From contig JARHVB010000025.1 of the NCBI GenBank assembly GCA_029222685.1, positions 93,394-157,393 of the forward strand: a stretch of 64,000 nt of DNA, read 5' to 3'. The notes beneath the pieces were generated by a model. It ran no database searches, was not told the origin of the DNA, and worked only from the letters and a program-made list of their open reading frames with translations. The position numbers and the translations under genes are program-made. This stretch comes from Terripilifer ovatus. GTDB lineage: Bacteria; Pseudomonadota; Alphaproteobacteria; Rhizobiales; Beijerinckiaceae. Shown one piece after another: positions 36,601 through 44,701 of this stretch (position 1 is the stretch's first letter; every line of letters begins with the position of its first letter).

Positions 36601-39600
36601 GCTTGCCGACGTTGCCGAAACACGCACCAACGATCTCGCCGGCAAAATCGAGACCGTCACGCGGGCACTCTCGGAAATGGCGGAAACGCGGACGACCGAG
36701 GCCGTACAGAAGATTGCGCTCGGCACCCGCGCCTTCCAGCAGATCGCCGAAAAGCGCATTGCCGATGTGGCCGAACAGCTCGCCATCGGCGCCCGTTCGC
36801 TCGACGAAGTGGCGAAGGCCCGCACCACCCAGCTGATCGAGCAGATCGAAGTCGGCACCCGCTCGCTCGACGATGTCGCCCAAGCCCGTACCGCGCAACT
36901 GATCCAGCAAATCGAAGTCGGCACCCGGTCGCTCGATGACGTCGCCCAGGCCCGCACCGCGCAACTGGTCGAGCATATGGAAGCCGGTACCCGCTCGCTC
37001 GACGACGTCGCCCAGGCCCGTACCGCGCAACTGATCCAGCAGATCGAAGTCGGCACCCGGTCGCTCGATGACGTTGCCCAGGCCCGCACCGCGCAACTGG
37101 TCGAGCATATGGAAACCGGCACCCGTGCGCTCGATGAGGTCGCCCAGGCCCGCACCGCGCAACTGGTCGAGCATATGGAAGCCGGCACCCGTGCGCTCGA
37201 TGAGGTCGCCCAGGCCCGCACCGCCCATCTGATCCAGCAGATCGAAGTCGGCGCCCGTTCGCTCGACGACGTCGCCCAGGCCCGCACCACCGGCCTGATC
37301 GAACAGTTGCAGGTCAGCACCAGCGCGCTGGAACATGTTGCCGAAAGCCGCACAAATGACATGGTGCAGAAGATCCATTCCGGAACCCGTGCCCTCGAGA
37401 TCGTCGCCGAGAACCGCACGCGCGACATCGTCGAGAAAATCGAAGCAACGGTGCGCAGCCTGGAAGATCTCGCCCATACCCGGACAAACGACATCGTCGC
37501 GCAATTGCAAGCTGGAACGGAAGCACTCGGCGCCATGGCCCATGTCCGCCTGAGCGAACTGACCGAAGGCCTGGACGACCGCACCCGCGCCTTCGATGAA
37601 ATTGCGACGAACCGCACGTTGCAGATCATCTCCGCCCTCGACGATCAGATCAGGTCCTACGAGGAGAAGGCGACCGCCAAGACGGTGCAGGTGTCCGGCA
37701 CCATCGAAGGCCTTGTCGGCCGGATCGACAGCAGCCTCGACGCCCGCGCCAAGTCGATTAACGAATCGCTCACACGCAACGCATTGGAAGTGGCGCGCGT
37801 CGTCTCGGAAGGCGCCAAGCAAATCAATGCCGCGCTCGATCCGAGAGCGATCGAGGAAAGCCTCACCGCGCGTATCGGCGACATCAACAACCTGCTCTCC
37901 GAGCGCAGCCGCGAATTGCACGAGACGCTGGCCGATCGCAGCGGCGAATTGCATACGCTGTTCGAAACCAAGGGGCCGCTGCTTGTCGAGCTCCTGTCGG
38001 CGCGCGGCAGCGAAGTCGCCCGCCAGGTCGCCATGGCCGGCGAGCTCGTCAGCGAGACGATCGACCAGCGCGGCGCGGCCATCATCGACAGCCTCGGCTC
38101 GCGCCAGTTGCAGCTCACCAGCGCCATCGACAAATCCTCGTCGGACCTGCGCCTGGCCATCGAGTCGAGCGCCGGCGAATCCGTCAATTCCCTGGTCCAC
38201 GCCAATGCCAACATCCGCAGCGAAATGTCGGCCGTTCTCGACGCATTGTCGAAAGCCAACGGGTCGCTCGACCAGATCCTCAACAATGCCGGCCAGAATC
38301 TCGGCAATGTGGAGAGCGCCCTGACCAGCAGGGTCAGGGAATTCCAGACTGCGCTCGCTACCATCTCCACCCAGGTGATGACCTTGACCCAGAACTCGGC
38401 GCAGACGATCGAAAGCGCCGATTCGCTCGCTATGCGTCTCGAGCGCCAGAATCTCGAGCTCTCCACCACGGCCTCCGAACTGGCCCGCACCCAGGTGCAG
38501 CTCGACCAGACGCTCGACGCGCGCCAGAAAGCGCTCGACCGCCTCGTCACCATGGTCCACTCGCGCACCGAGGATTTCGAAACGGTCACCCGTTCGTTCA
38601 CCGCCCTGGTGGAGGAATCCTTCAAGAAAGCCGAGGCCCGCGCCAGGGAGATCGGTACGTTGCTCTCCGATGAGACCCAGGCGGTGACCGATCTGATCGG
38701 CAATCAGTTCGAGCAGGTCCGCGACACCACCGGCAAGGAGCGTGAGCGCACCGCAGCCGCCCTGCGCGCGGCCTACGACCAGGCGAATGCCGAGATGAGC
38801 CAGATCTTCTCGGGCTCGATCGAGAAGTTCAAGGAATCGACCGCGCAGATGCAGGCGATGACGGCGGACATCCAGCGCGAGCTCGACGCCACCCGCGAGG
38901 AATTGCGTCGCGGCGCGCTCGAGCTGCCGCGCGAAGCCTCGGAGCAGACATCGGCCATGCGCCGCGTCATCTCCGAGCAGATCAAGGCCCTCAACGAGCT
39001 GACCGACATCGTCGCCAGGTCCGGACGCACCTACGACGTCGTCGAACCGCGGCGCCCCGAGCCCGCCCGCGAGCCTGCACGGCCCGAGCCGGCGCGGACG
39101 GAGCCGTTCCGCATCGAACAGCCACGTCAGGCCGCGCCCCGGCCGACGCCGCCGGCGGCCCCGGCACTGCGTGAAGAGCCGCAGCCGACGCCGCCGCCCG
39201 CGCAACGCCCGCGCGCGCCGCAGCCGCCCGCCACCCCCTCGGCGGCCCAGCGTCCTTCGGCGACGGCCACCGGCGACAATCGAAACGGCTGGTTGTCGGA
39301 CCTGCTGGCGCGGGCTTCCCGCGACGACACGCCCACGCCGCCGGCGCCGCGCGTCATCGCCGCCGGGCCGCCTCCGGCACCGACGCGCCCGCAACAGCGA
39401 CCCGCCGATTCGCTGGACGCGATCTCGCACGACATCGCACGCATGGTCGACCATGACGCCGTGGCCGCCCTGTGGGACCGCTACTACCGCGGCGACCAGA
39501 ACATCTTCTCGCGCCGGCTCTATACCTCGGCCGGCCAGCAGACCTTTGACGAAATCCGCCGCCGCTATCGCGACGACCGGGAATTCCATGACACGGTCGA

Positions 39601-39748
39601 TCGCTACATGCAGGAATTCGAACGCCTGCTGTCCGAGATCGGCCGCGAGGATCGTGACGGCTCGCTGACGCGCTCCTATCTCACCTCGGATACGGGCAAG
39701 GTCTATACGATGTTCGCCCACGCCGCCGAGCGTTACGAAGCGATCTGA
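33608..39748 (+). CDS. gpr: Giant apolipoprotein-like polarity protein, GPR/RgsE-like
   Basis: A 2046-residue protein that fits the Rhizobiales GROWTH POLE RING protein (A. tumefaciens GPR, about 2115 residues; RgsE in Sinorhizobium), which forms a ring at the growing pole. Layout: disordered Ala/Pro-rich N-terminus (1-150), two membrane helices (about 155-177 and 191-213), then a very long helical region. Residues 365-708 hold eight units of 44 (twice 40) residues beginning TGDSVT; residues 977-1372 hold eighteen 22-residue units (VAQARTAQL... type), the apolipoprotein period. A Pro-rich linker (about 1811-1938) precedes a conserved C-terminal domain (LDAISHDIARMVDHDAVAALW). Ribosome site GAGAGG; strong terminator follows. 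Confidence 0.85.
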   Translation: MATKPKAQDPAEAALSAIEQALNLGELNSDAQSDSASSAPPVNGETKASSAQPASRDPAKGPKLETAKPETAAGNPAFNLDHPARMPSVDENELKLPRVESPAAELAGPAVAARAPASRAPAADAQPGPRAPANDDRQSVGQILQSLQARPSRTPFTLALIGSLVWLAGAAAYLYSLSRAGELSSMSNAHGAIFALAAVGPVLFFLIAGILIRRAQEMRLTANAMSQVVMRLAQPETFATENVVTLSQAIRREVASMGDGIERALARASELETIMRSEVSNLERSYTDNERRIRSLVDELASEREAIVGNAERVRVAIAGAHDSLSKELESAGTLIADAVNDAGSRVTNSLGAKAEEINLTLGRTGDDVTHRLTTASDQITTSLSALGENIVTTIGSHGASIVTSLTETGDSVTYKFTSASDQISTSLSALGDTIGSHGANIVASLSQTGDQVTEKFTVASDQISTSLSALGENIVETIGSHGANIVQSLSETGDSVTYKFTSASDQISTSLSALGDTIGSHGANIVQSLSETGDSVTARFTAASDQISTSLSSLGENIVETIGSHGSNIVNSLAYTGDNVTQQLTSASDQITTSLSSLSENIVERIGSHGSNIVNSLSETGEGVARRLTDSSDQISASLASLGQSVVDQIGGYGDNIVARLTETGDSVTSRLTYSSDQVTHSINTIGDAIVGRIGEHSTSVLTHLTETSSQFARQFSETTEHLSGSLAQQLSSVDQQLKSTGEALVMDIAIRGKEAAQQIEEIGTSISDKISSRSEHLIVTLESTANRMDETVSVHGPALEQALAATGERMSELLNERTQAAYELFHNAGHEIATRLEQHQALVRDQLEAHTGDLHSRFTVTASEAIAAVAMHGDRINESLIERLNAFEQMVLSHGNDLASQIGAHSDRFTGAVNEKLLAVEAAFNGHAGVFTEQLTQRAAETAELLGQKVREFDSSANARAYELAQSLEHHIRNFSDVAELRTSELASQIQSGTRELADVAETRTNDLAGKIETVTRALSEMAETRTTEAVQKIALGTRAFQQIAEKRIADVAEQLAIGARSLDEVAKARTTQLIEQIEVGTRSLDDVAQARTAQLIQQIEVGTRSLDDVAQARTAQLVEHMEAGTRSLDDVAQARTAQLIQQIEVGTRSLDDVAQARTAQLVEHMETGTRALDEVAQARTAQLVEHMEAGTRALDEVAQARTAHLIQQIEVGARSLDDVAQARTTGLIEQLQVSTSALEHVAESRTNDMVQKIHSGTRALEIVAENRTRDIVEKIEATVRSLEDLAHTRTNDIVAQLQAGTEALGAMAHVRLSELTEGLDDRTRAFDEIATNRTLQIISALDDQIRSYEEKATAKTVQVSGTIEGLVGRIDSSLDARAKSINESLTRNALEVARVVSEGAKQINAALDPRAIEESLTARIGDINNLLSERSRELHETLADRSGELHTLFETKGPLLVELLSARGSEVARQVAMAGELVSETIDQRGAAIIDSLGSRQLQLTSAIDKSSSDLRLAIESSAGESVNSLVHANANIRSEMSAVLDALSKANGSLDQILNNAGQNLGNVESALTSRVREFQTALATISTQVMTLTQNSAQTIESADSLAMRLERQNLELSTTASELARTQVQLDQTLDARQKALDRLVTMVHSRTEDFETVTRSFTALVEESFKKAEARAREIGTLLSDETQAVTDLIGNQFEQVRDTTGKERERTAAALRAAYDQANAEMSQIFSGSIEKFKESTAQMQAMTADIQRELDATREELRRGALELPREASEQTSAMRRVISEQIKALNELTDIVARSGRTYDVVEPRRPEPAREPARPEPARTEPFRIEQPRQAAPRPTPPAAPALREEPQPTPPPAQRPRAPQPPATPSAAQRPSATATGDNRNGWLSDLLARASRDDTPTPPAPRVIAAGPPPAPTRPQQRPADSLDAISHDIARMVDHDAVAALWDRYYRGDQNIFSRRLYTSAGQQTFDEIRRRYRDDREFHDTVDRYMQEFERLLSEIGREDRDGSLTRSYLTSDTGKVYTMFAHAAERYEAI
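34700..35731 (+). repeat. Coding repeat array 1 of the GPR-like gene
   Basis: Eight tandem coding units of 132 bp (units 2 and 4 are 120 bp, missing four codons). Each encodes TGDxVT...SDQIxTSL...IGSHGxNIVxSL. Units 1-6 are close in DNA as well as protein; units 7-8 have drifted. The 44-residue period is twice the 22-residue period of array 2. Confidence 0.9.
36536..37723 (+). repeat. Coding repeat array 2 of the GPR-like gene (66-bp units)
   Basis: Eighteen tandem 66-bp units, each encoding 22 residues. Units 5-12 (about 36800-37327) are the most uniform and alternate between LIQQIEVGTRS-type and LVEHMEAGTRS-type endings, a sign of recent duplication or gene conversion. Outer units are more diverged. 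Confidence 0.92.
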
Positions 39749-39766
39749 GCGAGCGTCCTGACCACA

Positions 39767-39800
39767 CAAAAGGCGCGGGAAAATTCCCGTGCCTTTTTTG
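39767..39800 (+). terminator. Intrinsic terminator of the GPR-like gene
   Basis: AAAAGGCGCGGGAA and TTCCCGTGCCTTTT pair over 14 positions with one G-T wobble and a short loop, ending in a T-run. It lies about 20 bp after the stop codon. Confidence 0.9.
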
Positions 39801-39816
39801 TTGGCAATGTCGGGGC

Positions 39817-39915
39817 GTCATTGCCGACAAGTGAAGCGCAGAGCGGAGATCCAGAGCAACGTGACGGCTCTTGGCCACTGGTTTCCCGCCCGCGCCTGGC
39901 GCGTCGGGAATGACA
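39817..39915. repeat. Intergenic repeat family B
   Basis: Ends GTCATTGCCGAC and GTCGGGAATGACA, with inner GAAGCGCAGAGCGGA and CCGCCCGCGCCTGGCGCG. It fills the gap between the GPR terminator and the lipoprotein gene, both genes converging on it. Confidence 0.82.
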
Positions 39916-39919
39916 AGCG

Positions 39920-40543
39920 CTACATAGCCAGCGAAGCCCAGCCGACGATCTCGCGCATCACCTGGCCCAGCGCCTGGTCGAGCGCCGCCGAGGCCCGGGC
40001 GCCGTCGCTGGCCGAGGCCGGCACCTGCGCGGTAAATATCCGCGCAGCGGAGATGCGGCCACTGCGCTCGCCGACCAGTTTGGCCGAGATTTCAACAACC
40101 GCTTGGCTGGTCGTGACATCGATTTCAAAACGGCGCAGCTCCCACGTCAGCACATAGTCGGCGACGAGCCGGTCGCCGGACCGGCCGACCGAGCGCAGCA
40201 ATTTGCCGTTTTCGAAACTCTGCACCAGCCGCGATTGCAGCAATCGCGGCAGCCGGTCGCTCCATTGCGCGCCGGTCAGAAAGGCGACCTGCTCCGGGCT
40301 CGTGCGCACGACGATGCGGTCGGATTCGAGCGGCGAAATGGCGGTCGGCTCGGCAACCACCAGTTGCCCCCGCCCCGCCTTGCCGCGCGCACCTGAGGCC
40401 GCGCTCAGATCGAACGTCGCGGGCGCCGACCCGCCGCACCCGGCGACGGCCAGGGACAGGAGCGCCACGAAGGAAAGCTGGGTTGCCAGAGGGAGAGGAG
40501 ATCCCGCACGGCGATAACGAGCCAACACACTGGACCTCGGCAA
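39920..40543 (-). CDS. PqiC-type ABC-transport auxiliary lipoprotein
   Basis: A 207-residue outer-membrane-type lipoprotein with lipobox LAVAGC (Cys at about residue 36) and the ABC-type transport auxiliary domain (VVAEPTAISPLESDRIVVR, QWSDRLPRLLQSRLVQSFE). PqiC/YmbA proteins cap MCE-protein lipid-transport systems at the outer membrane. It is the last gene of the Mla-type operon here. The start is a TTG at 40543 with GGGAG 6 bases upstream; an in-frame GTG at 40528 is possible. It replaces the MlaC shuttle found in other systems, which is absent. Confidence 0.85.
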   Translation of the reverse strand: MPRSSVLARYRRAGSPLPLATQLSFVALLSLAVAGCGGSAPATFDLSAASGARGKAGRGQLVVAEPTAISPLESDRIVVRTSPEQVAFLTGAQWSDRLPRLLQSRLVQSFENGKLLRSVGRSGDRLVADYVLTWELRRFEIDVTTSQAVVEISAKLVGERSGRISAARIFTAQVPASASDGARASAALDQALGQVMREIVGWASLAM

Positions 40544-40699
40544 ACGCTACTCCCGACAACTGCTAAGACAGACGGTTAAGTCGCGGCGCGAGCGAGCCGC
40601 GGTTTCGATCAGAATACAACATAGTAAGCAACAACGTAACCGCCACGCGAAAAGCTCCGCGCGCCGGCCGAAAGCCCCGCGATATCCACCGCTAGTGGC

Positions 40700-41746
40700 T
40701 TATCTGCCACTATATTCGGGTATGGACGGCTTGCTGCCGAAAAGCAGCTGCTGCGGGTTCTTTTCCAGAGACCGCAAGGTCCGGTTCACCTCTTCAAGCG
40801 TCTTACGGCCGTCGACCGCCAGCGCCTCGTACTGGCGCAGCCCCGGTCCGGTGAACCGGTTGATGCCGACCGTCAGCTCCTTGGTGCGAATATCGAGATT
40901 GTCCGCCAGTTTGCGGATCGATTTTGCCGCATCGCCGATTTCCGCCATCAGCCCCTTGCTGTCGCCGTTGCTGAGAAAGCCGTCAAGACTGGCGAGCAGC
41001 TTGTCGAACTTGTCCGCCGAATTGTTGAGCTTGGCCGAAATCTGATCGGCATTGGCCACGATCGAGCGGACGCGCTGCGGATCCACCGCCTTTACCCGGT
41101 CGTCCAGATTCGCGATCAGCGGCTTGATGGTCGTACCGACATCGCTCATCGCCGACATGAAAGACTTCACGCCGTCCGAATTGTCGGCCAGCGCCTTTGA
41201 AAAGGTCTCGACATTCTTGACGGTGCTGGCGATCGGCCCGGTATTCTCGGCCAGCAATTTGTCGGCCTTGTCGAGGATGCCGTCCAGGCGGCCGGACAGG
41301 CGCTGCACGGTCTCCATGATGTTCTGCAGTTCCGAACGGTCGGCGTTGATCGTCGCCGGCTGATTGTCGGAACTGACCAGGGCGGCGGCGCTGGCCGAAC
41401 CGCCGGTCAGGGCGATGGCCGCGACGCCGGTGAGGCCCTGGTATTCGAGGCGCGCGCCGGTATCGACCTTGACCGGCGTGCGGGCGCTGACGGTGATCAG
41501 CGCCACCACCTGAGTCGGATCGTCCGGCTTCAGCTGGACCTGCACCACCTCGCCGACGCGCACGCCGTTGAACAGCACCTGCGAGCCCCGCGACAGGCCG
41601 GAAACGGAAGTCGTGAACAAAACCTGATAGTTAACGCGCCCCTCCGACGTCGAGGCGCGGGAAAACCAGAACACGAACAGGAAGCCGGCGGCGATAACCG
41701 CCAGCGTGAATATTCCGATCAGGGCGTAATTGGCTCTCGTTTCCAT
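40700..41746 (-). CDS. mlaD: MlaD-family (MCE domain) protein
   Basis: A 348-residue membrane-anchored lipid-binding protein. The N-terminal helix (YALIGIFTLAVIAAGFLFVFWF) is followed by an MCE domain (YQVLFTTSVSGLSRGSQVLFNGVRVGEV, TGVAAIALTGGSAS) and a long helical tail with heptad-like segments, longer than E. coli MlaD (183 residues) and closer to tail-bearing MCE proteins. MCE hexamers form the periplasmic channel of lipid transporters. It is downstream of mlaF (93-bp gap) and upstream of the lipoprotein. Confidence 0.9.
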   Translation of the reverse strand: METRANYALIGIFTLAVIAAGFLFVFWFSRASTSEGRVNYQVLFTTSVSGLSRGSQVLFNGVRVGEVVQVQLKPDDPTQVVALITVSARTPVKVDTGARLEYQGLTGVAAIALTGGSASAAALVSSDNQPATINADRSELQNIMETVQRLSGRLDGILDKADKLLAENTGPIASTVKNVETFSKALADNSDGVKSFMSAMSDVGTTIKPLIANLDDRVKAVDPQRVRSIVANADQISAKLNNSADKFDKLLASLDGFLSNGDSKGLMAEIGDAAKSIRKLADNLDIRTKELTVGINRFTGPGLRQYEALAVDGRKTLEEVNRTLRSLEKNPQQLLFGSKPSIPEYSGR

Positions 41747-41839
41747 CGTCCGATCCGTTCTGCAGACAGATAGATAGCGTCTTCCAGGCTGGTTTCCAAC
41801 TTGCCGCTTCGTGACACGACTGGATGCCGTCCGCCGTCC

Positions 41840-42697
41840 CTAGCGGTTCATCCGTTCGGCCCGTATGCCGTGGAAGTAGGATTGCAGCCAGGGATGCTGC
41901 GATTGCAGCAATTCCTTGATCGGCCCCTCCGCCGCCACCTTGCCGTCGGCCAGGGCGGCGATGCGGTCGCAGATCGAATACAGGCTGTCGAGATCGTGGG
42001 TCACCATGAAGACCGTCAACCCAAGAGTCTTCTGCAGGGTGCCGATCAGCTCGTCGAACTCCGCCGCGCCGATCGGATCGAGCCCGGACGTCGGCTCGTC
42101 CAGGAACAGGATTTCAGGATCAAGCGCCAGCGCCCGCGCCAGCGCCGCCCGCTTGATCATGCCGCCGGACAGTTCGGAGGGAAATTTGTGTGCTGCATCA
42201 GGATTGAGCCCGACCATTTCGATCTTCAGCATCGCAAGCTCGTCCATCAGTGCCTGCGACAGATGCAGATATTCGCGCATCGGCACCTGGATGTTCTGCA
42301 GCACCGTCAATCCCGAGAACAGGGCACCGTGCTGGAACAGCACGCCCCAGCGGCGTTCCAGCGCCCGATGTTCCTCGCGCGACAGTTTGTCGAGATTTTC
42401 GCCGAAGACCTCGATGGTGCCGGACCACTTCTTGACCAATCCCAGGATCGCCCGCGTCAGCACCGATTTACCGGTGCCCGATCCGCCGACGAAGCCCAGA
42501 ACCTCGCCGCGCCGCACGTCGAGATCGAGATCCCTGAGAACGACCTTTTCACCGAAACCGACGGTGACGCCGCGGACCTTGATCGCAACGTCATTTTCAG
42601 CCGGTATTGCGCCATTGCCCGTCTCCGGGCGCACCGGCACAACCTTCGGCATCGGGACCTTGTCAGCGGAATCGCGTATCGCCATCGGTTTCCTCAA
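41840..42697 (-). CDS. mlaF: ABC transporter ATP-binding protein, MlaF-like
   Basis: A 285-residue ABC ATPase: Walker A GGSGTGKS, Q-loop region, signature LSGGMIKRAALARALALDPEI, Walker B ILFLDEPTSGLDP, and switch His (VTHDL). Homology to MlaF is shown by the IKVRGVTVGFGEKVVLRDLDL start and by its gene context. It energises retrograde or anterograde phospholipid transport with MlaE and MlaD. Its start overlaps the mlaE stop by 4 bp (ATGA), indicating translational coupling. About 30 residues precede the ABC core. Confidence 0.92.
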   Translation of the reverse strand: MRKPMAIRDSADKVPMPKVVPVRPETGNGAIPAENDVAIKVRGVTVGFGEKVVLRDLDLDVRRGEVLGFVGGSGTGKSVLTRAILGLVKKWSGTIEVFGENLDKLSREEHRALERRWGVLFQHGALFSGLTVLQNIQVPMREYLHLSQALMDELAMLKIEMVGLNPDAAHKFPSELSGGMIKRAALARALALDPEILFLDEPTSGLDPIGAAEFDELIGTLQKTLGLTVFMVTHDLDSLYSICDRIAALADGKVAAEGPIKELLQSQHPWLQSYFHGIRAERMNR

Positions 42698-43863
42698 TAT
42701 CTGATCGCAGCGAAGAACATCGCGAACAGGCCGTCGACGAAAATCACCATGAAGATCGACTTCACGACCGACCCCGTCACTTGCCGGCCCAGCGATTCCG
42801 CCGAGCCCTGCACCGCGAAGCCTTCGATCACCGCGATCATGCCGATCATCAGCGCCATGAACGGCGCCTTAATGAGACCAACCATGAATGTGTTCATGCC
42901 GATGGCGTTCTGCAAACGCGCCGCAAAAATCTCCGGGGACATGTCGCCATAGACCCAGGCAACCAGCATGCCGCCGAAAATCGCCGCAAGATCGGCGAGA
43001 AACGTCAATATTGGCAGCGAAATGATCAACGCGAGAATGCGCGGCAGGACAAGCACTTCGATCGGGTCGAGCCCCATGACGCGCAGGGCGTCGATCTCCT
43101 CGCGCATTTTCATCGAGCCGAGTTCGGCCGTGATCGCCGAACCGGAACGGCCCGCCATCATGATCGATGTCAGCAGCACCGCAAGTTCGCGCAGCACCAG
43201 AATGCCGATGAGGTCGACGACGAAGGCCGAGGCGCCGAAACGCGCGAACTGGAAGATACCCTGTTGCGCGACGATACATCCGACCAGAAAGTTGATCAGC
43301 AGGATGATCGGCAAGGCACGAAACGCGAAACTCTCGATGTGATAGACGACCGAGGTGAAGCGAAACCGCCGCGGGCTCACCATCGCCAGCAGCAGCACGC
43401 CGACGACTTCGCCGAGAAAGGCAATGCCGGCGAAAATATCCTTGCCGGCGTCGACGACGCTTTGGCCGATATCGACAAGCAGATCGATCAGCGGATGCGT
43501 GCTGCGCGCCCGGGCATCCTCGAACGTCCGATAATGCGCTTCCTGCAAAAGAATATCATAATCGGGTTTGCTGCCTTCCAGGGTCGCGGCCGCTCCCGCT
43601 GTTTCAAACCCAACGCGCGCACGGTCGATCAGCCAGGCGCCGGCCGTGTCGAGCTTGTCGATCTGCGAAAGATCCAGCGTCACATTCTGCGCGCCGTTCG
43701 CAGCCTTCGCGATGCCGCGCGCGGCAGCCTCCATCGGCGCGCTTTTTTGGACGGTCCATATGCCGGACAAGGCGATGTGCACGCCAGTACCCGACTTCCG
43801 GCTTTCGACGTGAGGTTCTTCGGCCATCAATGCTTGTCCGTGAAAATCCGGCGCGACTGCCAT
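42694..43863 (-). CDS. mlaE: MlaE-family permease with N-terminal STAS domain
   Basis: A 389-residue inner-membrane protein. Residues about 20-110 form a STAS-like domain (GVHIALSGIWTVQKSAPMEAAARGI, LDLSQIDKLDTAGAWLIDRA); the rest is the MlaE permease (VVGVLLLAMVSPRRFRFTSVVYHIE, AVLLTSIMMAGRSGSAITAELG, MREEIDALRVMGLDPI). In E. coli the STAS protein MlaB is a separate subunit; here it is fused, as in many alphaproteobacterial homologues. First gene of the operon. The start is either ATG 43863 or 43827; both lack a strong ribosome site. Confidence 0.9.
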   Translation of the reverse strand: MAVAPDFHGQALMAEEPHVESRKSGTGVHIALSGIWTVQKSAPMEAAARGIAKAANGAQNVTLDLSQIDKLDTAGAWLIDRARVGFETAGAAATLEGSKPDYDILLQEAHYRTFEDARARSTHPLIDLLVDIGQSVVDAGKDIFAGIAFLGEVVGVLLLAMVSPRRFRFTSVVYHIESFAFRALPIILLINFLVGCIVAQQGIFQFARFGASAFVVDLIGILVLRELAVLLTSIMMAGRSGSAITAELGSMKMREEIDALRVMGLDPIEVLVLPRILALIISLPILTFLADLAAIFGGMLVAWVYGDMSPEIFAARLQNAIGMNTFMVGLIKAPFMALMIGMIAVIEGFAVQGSAESLGRQVTGSVVKSIFMVIFVDGLFAMFFAAIRY

Positions 43864-43939
43864 GCGCGCCTTTGCGCCGCCATGGTCGCCTACTTACGTT
43901 GCAGAAAAAACGAAGTCGAGAACGCGGCCTCGGGCATGT

Positions 43940-44557
43940 TCATTCCATCACCGCCGCCTTGAGTATGCAGACCATGGTCGCATGGGCGGCGTGGGCGGAA
44001 ACATTGCGGATCGTATGCGGCCGGTCGCAGCGATAGCGCAGGGTGTCGCCGGCCCTGGCGGTTTCGACAATACCCGCCACCTCGACCTCGAGTTCGCCCT
44101 CCAGCACCGACAGACACTCCACCGACCCGCGCTGATGCGCCTCGGATTCGAGCACGCCGCCGGGTGCCGCGTGAAAATCGTACCATTGCAGCCATTCCAC
44201 TGTCTTGATCCAGCCGGTGATGGCCAGCCGGCATTTGCCGTCGTCGGACACCAGGATGGGCGTGTCGCCCTTGGTCGAGGTTTCCAGGAACGGCTCGTCC
44301 TCGGCGGTCTGCAGCACGCGCTCGATCGACACGTCGAGGGCCTGCGACAGCCGCCAGATCGTCGCGAGGGTGGGATTGGTCTCGTTGCGTTCGATCTGGC
44401 TGATGATCGATTTGGCGACGCCGGATTGTTCCGAGAGCTCGGAGAGCGAAAGGTTATAGGCCTTGCGCAGGCGCTGCACGGTCTTGCCCATCTGGCCGGT
44501 CAGGGCCTGCGCGCCCGCCGCCAGCGTCTTCTGCCTGTCGCGTCCCTCGATGCCCAT
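43940..44557 (-). CDS. XRE family regulator with cupin domain
   Basis: A 205-residue DNA-binding protein: an HTH_3 helix-turn-helix (LRKAYNLSLSELSEQSGVAKSIISQIE, residues about 28-54) and a C-terminal cupin (RGSVECLSVLEGELEVEVAG, GDTLRYRCDRPHTIRN) that binds a small ligand. Related XRE-cupin proteins control amino-acid or polyamine metabolism and drug-export genes. I placed the start at ATG 44557; a longer start at 44611 would encode residues drawn from an intergenic repeat (SDPGIGK...). A perfect palindrome lies upstream at 44702. The EamA exporter gene upstream may be its target. Confidence 0.85.
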   Translation of the reverse strand: MGIEGRDRQKTLAAGAQALTGQMGKTVQRLRKAYNLSLSELSEQSGVAKSIISQIERNETNPTLATIWRLSQALDVSIERVLQTAEDEPFLETSTKGDTPILVSDDGKCRLAITGWIKTVEWLQWYDFHAAPGGVLESEAHQRGSVECLSVLEGELEVEVAGIVETARAGDTLRYRCDRPHTIRNVSAHAAHATMVCILKAAVME

Positions 44558-44575
44558 CAACGTACCCACATGACT

Positions 44576-44680
44576 ATAGCGTTTTCCGATCCCCGGATCG
44601 GAAAGATGCATCTAGCTTCTTGGATGAATGCATTTCCTTCACGCGAACCGGTGCCCACTTCGCTTGAAAATGCGCTCGTC
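44576..44680. repeat. Rhizobial-type intergenic repeat (family E)
   Basis: Contains the hairpin GCGTTTTCCGATCC-CCGGATCGGAAA and the segment TCACGCGAACCGGTGCCCACTTCGCTTGAAAA-like (key parts ACGCGAACCGG and CACTTCGCTTG), recurrent in Rhizobiales intergenic spacers. A shortened relative of the hairpin half (TTTCCGAT-N7-ATCGGAAA) lies at 44740-44762. Confidence 0.7.
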
Positions 44681-44701
44681 TGACGTTTGGCATATTATCC
44701 G

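Noticed and set aside
36536..37723. CRISPR-like array
   Set aside because: The regular 66-bp periodicity is coding and in frame, without unique spacers; it is a protein repeat.
36362..39769. An 1135-codon open frame on the minus strand inside the GPR-like gene
   Set aside because: It is the mirror of a highly repetitive GC-rich coding region; its product is Gly/Arg-rich low-complexity sequence with no family features, and the plus-strand gene has a ribosome site, membrane segments and a terminator.
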